The notes beneath the pieces were generated by a model. It saw only the letters and a list, made by a program, of their open reading frames with translations, made no database searches and was not told where the DNA came from. From assembly GCA_018398765.1 (NCBI GenBank), contig JAHBMJ010000336.1, positions 25,001 through 50,235 on the forward strand: DNA of 25,235 nt, written 5' to 3'. Position 1 is the first letter of the stretch. The number at the start of each line of letters is the position of its first letter. A program made the translations under genes and the position numbers. Source of the DNA: Chromera velia (Eukaryota > Sar > Chromeraceae). Below are positions 1 to 9,322 of the stretch, one piece after another.

Positions 1-237
1 GAGCTTTTAGATCTCTATCACAATAATTATTATCCTGCTTTTTCCACCATTCTTGCTTCTCTTCGGTGTTTGTAGGCATTAAAGCCTCCCTATGTGCCTT
101 CCCTTGTTCTCTTACCCTCTTTTCCCTTCACTCTGGTTATGAAACTGCCTGGCTTCATATGAAGTCAAACAGGTGCAAAAGGACAATCAAGCAGACACAT
201 CACGGTATGGAACCCGCTCACCTGTGCACTCACTCAC
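1..237. other. Left edge, probable intron
   Basis: Seen: no exon-like segment with splice signals on either strand. It follows the gtgagt donor of the minus-strand exon at 238-327, so it is probably that gene's intron, cut by the window edge. Confidence 0.4.
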
Positions 238-327
238 CTTGATTTGTTCAATCACCCTTCTCAGATGGACCCCCTGAAGCCCAGTCGCCAGCTGGGGCGT
301 CAGAGACAAGGCAGGAAACCCACGACA
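238..327 (-). CDS. Unknown minus gene, last visible exon
   Basis: This 90-nt exon (30 codons, phase 0) lies between a CCTGCCCGCAG acceptor and an AAG/gtgagtgag donor. It encodes CRGFPALSLTPQLATGLQG followed by VHLRRVIEQIK. The good splice signals on both sides are the main evidence. Reading on past the donor, no convincing next exon appears before the window ends. Confidence 0.5.
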
Positions 328-1364
328 CTGCGGGCAGGCAGGCGTTAGGGAATTTTGCAGAGAGGAATCACTTGCATAATTACATACATACAAACAGGCA
401 TACAGACACAACAAAAAGAAGAGCCAAACTCACTCAATCTAACAATGTGACACACAGACGCACCTCTTGGCAAGTATGCGAGGGACCCTCATTGAAGTCA
501 CGCAACAATCCACGCAACAAATGCATGCAGATTCACAGCCTGTCGGCCACAGTCAGCTCAACGGTCAAACAAAAAACAGAAAGGGACGGGATGGCGATAG
601 AAGATTTCGGAGGGTCTCTCAAAACCCGACAGGGGGAGAGAATAACAGAAGAAGAAGAAGAAGAAGAAGGAGGAGGAGGAGGAGGAGAGACATGACGAAA
701 GTAACTCACTTCATATTTCTGCAGTTCCTCAATCAGAAGACTTTTCAGGTTCAACAACGCCGTAGCGCGCTCCTCCACAAAAGCAGCAGTCGCCACGTCC
801 TGTGCCTTTTGCAGAGTGCACTTACGTCCCATCACATCGAGTTGAGCGCCGAGAACGAGATCATACCACTGCAGAACATCATTTTTCCATGGAGCGAAAC
901 GCATCATGAATCTTCAAAAAAGAGGCCTGCACCACCCCCAAAAAAGCGATTGCACCACAGAATTCACATGCAGTTGCAGAGGCATTGGTAGTCAGCGTGT
1001 CATATGGTGAGTGGCACATTGACAGAATGCGACGGTTCATATTTGCGTGTTCATGCATGTTCGTTTACATCGTCCATAGATGATCTCAGCTGAATCACAT
1101 CAGCAGAATCTCAAATCAAAATCGAGTCGCAAGGCCAACCACGAGACGCAAATTGCTTAGGCAGAGAAACGGCAAAAAAGCAGACGCCGGAGAAGCAAGT
1201 CTGTCTTTTTTGTTTTCCTCCCTGTCTTTTTTGCATTACGCCCGCCACTTGTCTGTTTTATGCATGCCGGGCTTTGCTGATCCCTTACTGCGTTCGTTCA
1301 GAATTTCAATTGATGGGGTCCACTGAAATCGAGTCAAAGGACGTTTCTACATGGATGCCACTTG

Positions 1365-1397
<33 letters not shown>

Positions 1398-2142
1398 AAG
1401 AAAGAAAAAACCACCAACCTCAGCTGGTTGCTGCCGTTTCGTGTGGAGAACCGGAATCACGTACAAGTTCGGGTCGCCTTCTAGAAGTACCTGTGAATGT
1501 CACGGGCGTATAGCCATGGACATGCAGGGTGTGTAGAATTCAGGCTTGCGCTCGACAGGTTTAGCTCGATTTTCCTTTTCAAACTCAAAACTTTTGGGAC
1601 TCATGATGTCAGCGGAGAAAGAGTAGGTGAAGACCTCCGTTCTTTCCTTGTAATGGAATGATGGAAGGGGCAGTGAGTCAGCGGCCACAATCGACTGGAG
1701 AGGGGAGAGGAGTGATGGAGAAGGAGACACGAAGGGACGAGGGAATGAAGGGATAGATAGGGGGGAGCAAGAGTTTAGTCCAAAAACTATGAGCATGCAG
1801 AGAAGGGCTAAAAGAGCAAGAAATCGTTTTTTCCTTGGCCATGCAGACATGTGAGTACATATGTTTCATACACCGTACACATGAATCATAGAACAACAAA
1901 CTTTCTCTCCCTCCGTGTCTCTATCTGCATACTCACGTGTGTAGGTGTGGGTGCATGTTCTTCTGTGGTCTCGAGTGCATGCGCATGCTCTATAGTGGAA
2001 TCAAAGGACTTATGCATGCATACGACATATATATCGATGTATCAAAACGCACAGACATGCACCCACCTGGCAGGACCGGTCGTTGATGCAGTACTTTAGA
2101 TCCACGCATCGCCGGGTCTTCGCTCCCTCCATCCACCAGGAT
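238..2142 (-). CDS. Unknown spliced gene, minus strand, partial (span of exons)
   Basis: I do not recognise this protein. Five minus-strand segments bounded by AG acceptors and GT donors join in phase 0: 2142-2067, 1694-1500 (or only 1694-1635), 1490-1419, 868-710 and 327-238. Donors are gtgggt, gttggt, gtgagt and gtgagt; the donor of the second exon is unresolved. The first segment contains an ATG at 2132-2130 that could be the start. No stop closes the last segment and I see no further exon in 1-237, so the gene probably continues beyond the left edge. The exon at 868-710 looks helical and charged. An in-frame TGA at 1502-1500 interrupts the simplest model (see findings). It lies head to head with the K+ channel gene. 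The splice pattern is seen; gene status is inferred. Confidence 0.5.
648..688. repeat. (AGA)n/(GGA)n microsatellite
   Basis: AGA triplets pass into GGA triplets, all within the putative intron of the minus-strand gene, shortly downstream of its gtgagt donor at 709-704. The long Arg/Glu/Ser open frames across it are low-complexity artefacts. Confidence 0.85.
710..868 (-). CDS. Unknown minus gene, charged helical exon
   Basis: This 159-nt exon (53 codons, phase 0 on both sides) lies between GTTCTGCAG and GAA/gtgagt. It opens WYDLVLGAQLDVMGRK and ends in a Leu/Glu/Lys-rich stretch (LKSLLIEELQKYE) likely to be a helix or short coiled coil. No domain family is recognised. Confidence 0.55.
1363..1407. 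repeat. (GAAA)n microsatellite
   Basis: GAAA tetranucleotides; on the minus strand this is a TTTC tract just downstream of the gttggt donor at 1418-1413 and so intronic in the unknown gene. Confidence 0.85.
1419..1490 (-). CDS. Unknown minus gene, 24-codon exon or exon continuation
   Basis: This 72-nt stretch follows TTCACAG and precedes the donor GAG/gttggt. It reads VLLEGDPNLYVIPVLHTKR plus five further residues, which looks like genuine protein. It is in the same frame as the exon just upstream, separated from it only by the TGA and three codons. A long pyrimidine tract follows on the minus strand. Confidence 0.45.
1500..1694 (-). CDS. Unknown minus gene, second exon, ends at in-frame TGA
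   Basis: After a pyrimidine-rich CTCTCCAG acceptor, 64 codons read open in phase 0 (starting SIVAADSLPL, ending MSMAIRP) and then meet TGA at 1502-1500. A GAG/gtcttc donor in phase 0 at 1634 would shorten the exon to 1694-1635 and remove the TGA. An alternative start is an ATG at 1850-1848: the same frame is open from there and gives a signal-peptide-like N-terminus (basic PRKKR followed by FLALLALLCMLIVFGL). Confidence 0.4.
   Translation of the reverse strand, partial: SIVAADSLPLPSFHYKERTEVFTYSFSADIMSPKSFEFEKENRAKPVERKPEFYTPCMSMAIRP
2067..2142 (-). CDS. Unknown minus gene, candidate first coding exon
   Basis: This 76-nt segment sits between a CTTCAG acceptor and a CCAG/gtgggt donor. Read with one leading base it gives 25 codons without stop, with an internal ATG (2132-2130) opening MEGAKTRRCVDLKYCINDRS. 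It joins in phase 0 to the exon at 1694. If the ATG is the true start, the upstream part is 5' UTR. Confidence 0.45.
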
Positions 2143-2902
2143 CTGAAGTGGAGGAATACTCTCTTCTTCCCCATAGATAGTCAGTCGATCAGTCTGACAC
2201 GCAGTGAGTCAGCGAGCTCTTGTCAGATGGATATACAGGTGCCAGATTCCTGGTCGGGAGGATCAAAGTCTCCCCCCCAAAGTACGTGCATGACGTCACC
2301 TCAACCTGTGCTCGTCAGTATGTGCTGGCTTTTGCTGCTGCGGAAACAAACTGGTCGGTATATATATATACAAGCCGCAGAAAAAACTGCTATTGGGCCG
2401 GCAGTCCATGCATCCAAGCCGCGCGCGATCGATCGATGCATGTACGTATTGATCGAGCCGGCTGGGGACGCATTGATTAATTTGCACGCGCGACCCATAT
2501 ATTTCGAGCGGCTCCTTTTGCGTCCGCGCGCGGTATGCCGCGCGCGATCCGCGCGCGGCCAATAATTGTATAATCTGCATGCATGCATGCATGCATTGAC
2601 AACGTGTGTGGTTCTGCACTGGTGAATTGCTGCATCTATATGTACGCCACATGCATCACAGGACAGAATTCCAGGCCTCTAGACTCTACTGCTCCTATCT
2701 TACGCTCATAGAGCTCAATGAGTCTCATCCGGCCCGCAACAATGACATCAACACAGTTCTGTCAAGCGATGCACGTTTGGGGCAAAGTGCCTGACCTTCG
2801 TCTTCTCGAAAGTTGAAAGAGAAGGTGTGCGCGGCTTCTCTTCCCCCCAACCCCTTCTTCTTTGCAGTAGAGTTCTCTCCCTTCTGCTGAAGTGTGTGCA
2901 CA
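2143..2902. promoter_or_regulatory. Head-to-head intergenic region, candidate bidirectional promoter
   Basis: This region lies between the first recognised exon of the minus-strand gene and the first recognised exon of the K+ channel. About 2399-2604 is dense in palindromic words: GCGCGC runs, GATCGATCGATGCATG, CCGCGCGCGG-like repeats and TGCATGCATGCATGCATGCA at 2576-2595. TGCATGCA is a known ApiAP2 binding motif in apicomplexans. Promoter function is inferred from position and composition. A further 5' exon of either gene could be hidden here, but I found none I could support. Confidence 0.4.
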
Positions 2903-3074
2903 ATGATTCACTCGTCATTCGCGTACCTGGATGCAACAAGGGAACGGGTGCTCAGTTTGGGGGGTCGGTGGTTGGATGGAAAGGGCAAATTTCTGGAGAA
3001 CTTGATCGTCCACCCTCACAGCAACTTTCAGTTTTGGTGGGACATCGCCATGACAATCTTCGTCGTCTACTCTG
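2903..3074 (+). CDS. K+ channel exon 1: N-terminus and start of S1
   Basis: The exon ends LIVHPHSNFQFWWDIAMTIF then VVYS and a gtcagt donor (phase 1). The 'HPxSxFxxxWD' motif just before S1 is typical of protist and plant CNBD K+ channels. ATG 2903 has A at -3. The frame is open upstream only to TGA 2888-2890, so either this is the start or a splice acceptor (e.g. after CTGAAG at 2892) joins an unseen 5' exon. Confidence 0.8.
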
Positions 3075-6000
3075 GTCAGTCAGAAAAGGGCAGAAACGAG
3101 CAGATATGAAGAGAATACCGACGGAATGCAGTCCTTCCTCTCTTTCATTCTTTAAAGCGTTTGCTAGTTGTTCTCGGAATGTGTACATGTAGTGTTTTGC
3201 TATGAGGATGGAGTGGAGATTTCGACAAGTATGGTGAGGGGATCGAGTTTGATGCTGGAACGTGTTGGGTGTTGAGGTCTGGAACAGTGAGTGGGTGAGA
3301 TTGATATCTAGGTTGACTTTTTCGTGACAGAAGGCTGCACAAAGTTATGTATATATATATATATATATATTGGCTGATTGACTCAGATGTAGAGAAAGGG
3401 AAAAAAACAGCAAAGAAACAAGCCGTTGTTGCAGAAAGAGAGCAGCGAAGGAGACACGGGACTCTTCTTCCGTGACATGTTGTTGTGTGCACGTATGAGT
3501 CGGGCCTTCACGCACCTCCTCTGTCAACTCTATTCTTTGGAAGGAAGAGATTCCAGCCAGCCATTTCCGTGAATATGTGCCGAAATCCCTGCTTGTCGGC
3601 CTTCCTCTGATTTTAAAAGAGCACGGCAGTAGCAGAAATAGACTGATTGAATGCACAGAAGCGCTGCGTCCCGTTCTCTTTGTTGGTTAGTCGTCTTTCG
3701 TTCCTCCGGATCCCTTTGCATGCATGTCTTGCTGCTGCAGTGTGGATTGATTTGATTCGGATCAGCTTCCAAGAACCCGGCTTCTTTATCCCCGCCTGGT
3801 TTGCAATAGATCTGGTCAGGCTCTCTCCCCTTCCCTTCCCTTCTCTTCTTTGCCCTCTCTTTTGTCACTTCTTCATAACGGCAAGATTACTTTTCTACCC
3901 GCTTTGGGGAAGGGGGGACGATTCTCCAAAATCCATTGTATGCTTCTCTGCTGCTTTTTGTTTCTGTCTTCTGAGAAGACAAAGCAAGGGCATGACGTCT
4001 GCATGGCAAAGGATGACGGGCAGGCAGGCAGACACGTATGTGTCTACTTTCTACTTTTGTAAAGACCTCACTTGAACGACACTCTGTCGGTCTGTCGGTC
4101 TGTCTGTCTGTCTGTCGGTCTGCCTGTCTGTCTGTCTGTCTGTCTATCTGTCTGTCTGTCTGTCTTTCTGTCTTTCTGTTTTTCTGTCTTTCTGTCTGTC
4201 TGTCTGTCTTTCTGTCCGTCCGTCTGTCTGTCTGTCTGTCTGTCTGTCTGTATAGTCTGCCTGTCTGTCTGTCTGTCTGCAGATTGTGACTTTCATGATG
4301 GCTTTCGACGTGGTGGTTCATTTCTTCACCGCAAAGATGGAACATGGGGATTTCATATTCTCTCTGGCCGTCATCAGACAAACTGTTAGTCAGTCAGTCA
4401 GTCAGACAGTCAGTCAGCAGTGGAGCCAAAACTAATTTGCCTGATTCACGCGTCGATGTGCTGGCAGCACTGCATGTGTGCTGGTGCCGCTTGGCGGTCG
4501 GCGTATCCGTGAAGGACAAAACGTGAATGAATTACCCTGAGCTACCACGCTGTATATCTGTGTGGTATGCCTGCATATGTATGAAGAAATGAGAATTAAA
4601 TCAAAACGTCCCTTTCATCGATCTCTTTTGCCCGCCTCTGTCTGTCTCTGTCTGTTTGCAGTACCTGAAGGGCTTTTTTTTTTTTACCTGAAAAAGAATT
4701 ATGTATGAAAGTAAACTCTGTCTGTTTGCAGTACCTGAAGGGCTTTTTTTTTTTTATTATTATTACCTGGAAAAGGAATTCTGTATGAAAGTAAACTCTG
4801 TCTGTTTGCAGTACCTGAAGGTTTTTTTTTTTTAACCTGAAAAAGAATTCTGTATGAAAGTAAACTCTGTCTGTTTGCAGTGCCTGAAGGGCTTTTTTTT
4901 TTTTTTACCTGAAAAAGAATTCTGTATGAAAGTAAACTCTGTCTGTTTGCAGTACCTGAAGGGCAGCTTCTTCGTGGACACCCTCTCCACCCTCCCCCTC
5001 GATCAGATCGTCGCGGGGGGGGCCTGTATGGAGGAGGGTGTGCCTGTGGTGGCCTCCTCTGGACTGAGGGAGACATGCAGCTTGAAGAACCTTTCCTCAG
5101 GGGCACAGGGAATCATCGGAGTCCTCGGGGTCCGTCAGTCAGTCAGTCAGTGAGGGAGGGAGGGAATCAGATATAGCACTGCTCTCCTTCTTTAGTCCTT
5201 CTGATTTATCTTCCTTTCTTCCTTCCTTCCTTCCTTCCTTCCTTCCACTCTTCCTTCGTTCCTTTCACTCTTCCTTCGTTCCTTTGTTCGTGCATTCATC
5301 CATTGATTCTTCTTTGTCATCCTTTCTTTTCTTGCATGGCTACCTGCCTGAACCGCTGAATGCCTGTCTGACGGCACTTCATAAGACTCTCATTGTACTG
5401 TCTCTACCTGTCTCTTGCTGCCGCCTCGACCCCTGCTGGCTGACACGGACACCTCGATCGATCTGCCTATATGCAGGTTGTGAAGCTCGCAAGGTTTTGG
5501 AGGCTCCACGCGATATGGCAACGTTTCGAGACGGCGCTGATACGCCCCACTCTCCTTCAAATTCTTCGGTACGTCGGCCCCCTGAGGGGGTTTTGTTTTC
5601 CCCTTACTTACTTAAATTCTCCCTGGGAGGGAGGGAGGTTTTCTCCGTATCGATTCTTCCCTCTCTGCCTCTCTCTGAAAGCAAAACGCGAGGAAGGCGT
5701 CCTCCATACCACAAGCCGACACCCATGCGTGACTCAAATTTACGCACCAACACAGGCACTTCCAAGCGATATCCGGAGTCCCTCCCTTTACCACCTCTTT
5801 CCTTTTCAGCTTGATTGCCTGCTCTCTTGACTGAATTTTCGCCCTGTGTCTCGATCGTCCGACTTCTCCGAAGTATAAAGCAAATCGCTCTGTCTGTTTT
5901 GTCTGTCTCTCTGAGATGACTTGTGGCTGTGCAGATACTTCTTTTTCGTGTCTCTGACACTCCACGGCCTCTCCTGCCTCTTCTTTCTTGGTGCGAGGGC

Positions 6001-6238
6001 GACCCTTGAACAAGAAGGCACATCGTGGGGGAATGAGGTGAATGGGCAAGCTAGTGGAGTGAGGAGAATCGAGGGACGAGTTTTGTCGATCGAATGAGGG
6101 CAATCAAAATAAAACGCTACCGATACTTCGGCTGACTGTCTGTAAATGTGCTCTGGTGGTTTATACCTGTGCATTTGTCCATTGCTCCCGTCTTGTCCCT
6201 CCGCGTTTTGTTCTTGTATGACTGTTGGTTTTCTACAC

Positions 6239-6292
<54 letters not shown>

Positions 6293-7644
6293 GCGATTGG
6301 GCAGGGTAGCTCTCCGTGTGTTCTTTCTTCATTCCTCGCTGCCTTCTTTCGTTTTCTTTTCGCTGTTTGTCTGTAACTCTGCTGCTGCTGCTGCTGCTGT
6401 CTGCTCGCACTGCTTCTATATCACAGAGAGGACAGGCACTCCGTCAGGCCCTGTCGCTCCAATCCAAACAGCTTACAATAGCCTGACGCTCAGGCGTGGA
6501 ACCATAGAACGAAGTGTTACAATATCCGCATTGTTTCAAAACGCAATGAATGACCTCATTCTGTCCTGTCTTCATTCATATCCGCTCAGGTACCCTGGAC
6601 AGTCAACGCAGGGGTCGAGAATTCGCCCTGGGACCGTCAGTACCTCTTGTCCCTTTACTTTGTGATCTCCACTGTGGGAACGATCGGATACGGAGACATT
6701 CACCCCGTCAGTCGAGTCAAGTCGAGTCGAGTTTAGCTATTCACACATGCATGCATGCATGGGTGATGTTGCTTTCTCACTCTCCCTCCTGGGGATCTCC
6801 ACCTGTCTGTTCACACATCTGAAGAGAACAAAGTCGGCAAAAGACCGGGTTGGAAGGAATTGATAAACACACACATACGCATAGACGTACAGAGAGAGAG
6901 AAAGAGAACAGTGCTTTCACGTGCCTATCTGCCTACCTGCCTGACTGTATGACCTATGCACAGCGCAACCCCACAGCGTTACCCACAAAAACTGCTCAAC
7001 GTCCAGTCCAATCAAACAAAGCGCCCTTGCCTTTCAATTCTCTTTCCCCTTATTTTCACATCTATTCCCTCGACCACTCCCGATTTTTCCTGTTCCGCCC
7101 TCCCCTCTTGCACTGCATGTATCATTCAAACAAAGCAGATAAAAGGGAAAGGAAAAGCAACGCAGAGCCTAACCAGCAGCGCAGTTTCGTTCGTCTGTCT
7201 GATTCCTGACTATCTGCAGACTTCCTCCTTCGATCGCTTGGTGACCGTCTTTATTCTCCTCTTCTGCGCTGCCATCTTCGCTTACGGCATCACGATCGTC
7301 ATGGCGCTCGTCAGTGGTCTTGAGTTCTATCTTTGCGTTGTTCTTCTTCATGGGGCGCATCGAGATGTTCAGGAAGAGTGCGCGCTTTTTTCCCTTGCTT
7401 TTCCTTGCAATATCACACTTCTCTAGCAGTCACGACAACCTGGATGAATGAGAATGCTATTAATAGTCGTTGGTTTCCCTGTGCGACCCCTCTGAATCTC
7501 TTGAGTACTTCGCCGGGACTCTCTTCTGTCCTCATGGCTCTCTCTCTCTCTCTCTCTTTTTCCAATTGGTCCCGCCGTCTCCGTCGGTGGACTTCTGCTG
7601 GAGCCCCCAAACGGCAAACAAACAAACAAACAAACAAACAAACA

Positions 7645-7675
<31 letters not shown>

Positions 7676-9286
7676 TGATTGCGATTCCAAGGAGGGCCCC
7701 GTACCCAGGAGTGCTCGGCATGCAGAGAAGGCAGGCAGAGACAATTGAAGAAAGAAAGACCGTTCCTGCCCACATTGCTGTCTCTCTACTTATTTGACCT
7801 TCCCCTGTCGGATCTGCATCGCGTCTACATTGATGATGTCCAAACGCCTGTTTGATTTGGTGAATGAATGAATAAATGAATGAATGATCGAATGAATGAA
7901 TGAATGAATGAATGAATGAATGAATGCAGGTCCTTGAAGTGGCTTCAAGTGGCGGTCCCTTTGGAAGGAAGCTTGATGCCTTGAATGTGTTCATGAGGGA
8001 CAAGGGACTTCCGAAAAACCTGCGAGCCTCCGTGAAACACTATCTGCAGTACCTCAAACGGTCGGTCTGCCCTTTTCGTATGTCAGTGAGCCAGCATATT
8101 TCCTGCATGTCCATCCCAGCTGCTGCGATCTCAGAAGGGTCCAAGCAGCAGAGCATTGCAGATGTCCGTTCTTACTCTTGCCGTACCGCATCCGTCTCGC
8201 GAATTTCGTATCTGCGTCTCTCCACAGCTCTCTCCGTTGCTGTGTTTACGTATGCGTGGATTTGCTTGTTGGAGTGAGTGACTGAGTGTTTAGTGCCTGA
8301 GAGAGGGAGAATCTTCCTTCCTGCCTGCCTGCCTGCGTGCCTGCCTGCCTGCGTGCCTACCTGCGTGCCTGCAGGTACCAACTGGGGAAGGAGGACCGAG
8401 AAGATGAAGAGTGGCTGATGGCACAGTTGTCCACGAAGTTGAGGAACGAATTGCTCCTCCACACGAACGAGGGGGTCCTGAGGTGAGTGAGTAAGTGGAT
8501 CGATTGTGCTGCTCTGCCCCTATCTCTCTCCCTGCTTGATCATTGCAAAACATCCCGAAAGCAATGAAGCACACGAATCAATTAAGTACCAGAATGAAGT
8601 GTGAGAAGGATGGTCATGGAAAGACGACAAGCAAGGCAATAATTAATTCACCCGGGCAGAGGCAGGCAAAAGCTGCTCTCACTCACACAAGGAACACTCA
8701 CGCAAAGGTCCAACTTCTTCCGTCCTCGATCCACTCTAGAGACAGATAGATAGGCCTCTTTCTGCTGCACCCTCATTCCACTTTAGGTGTTGGCTGAGCG
8801 AACTGTTTCCTCTGGCCGCTAAATGCTTGAACGAACCCTGCAGAAAGTCCCCTTTCTTTGCGGACTGCGACCCTGCTCTGTTGGCGGAGCTGATCCTGAA
8901 TGTGAGAAAACAATACTTCAGGTCGGTGCGTTTGGATTCTTAGGCAGGGAAGATAAGAAAACGAGAGAGAAAAGACAAGATGCAGCAGTACGAAGTCCTG
9001 TCCTGGCCTGGCTGCGTTCTCATTGCCATCCGTTCTTCACGAGTTCCAACAGAGCACATTCACGCCAGTGACTGACTGACCTATCGGAATGAAACGTTCG
9101 TTCTCCTTGTAAGATGCCTCATGAGGCCTGCGAAGGGGATTTTGTCTCTTCTCGTTTTTGACTGCTGACCCCATTCTGGACCTGTTAGTTCCCTCCTGCG
9201 CTCTCCATTGACTGAAAGCAACAAGCACACTGGCTCGGCAGGGAAATGAGCAAGGCTGATTCAGTGGAGGCGGATTTGGACGGATT

Positions 9287-9322
<36 letters not shown>

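Noticed and set aside
2220..2652. Overlapping open frames on both strands in the upstream region
   Set aside because: They arise from palindromic CG/TGCA repeats, which are stop-poor on both strands; no splice signals or domain support.
4038..4389. Open frames of Cys-Leu-Ser-Val repeats on the plus strand and Asp-Arg-Gln-Thr on the minus strand
   Set aside because: They are translations of the (CTGT)n array inside an intron; the real coding content is only exon 3 at its end.
5935..5991. Shorter K+ channel exon 6 ending at gtgcga after the S5 helix
   Set aside because: It would leave phase 1, which does not join to the pore exon; the gtgaat donor at 6038 gives phase 0 and a continuous turret.
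7332..8003. Long minus-strand open frame (~196 codons)
   Set aside because: Antisense to the C-linker exon and across TGAA and GAAA repeats; residue composition is repeat-driven.
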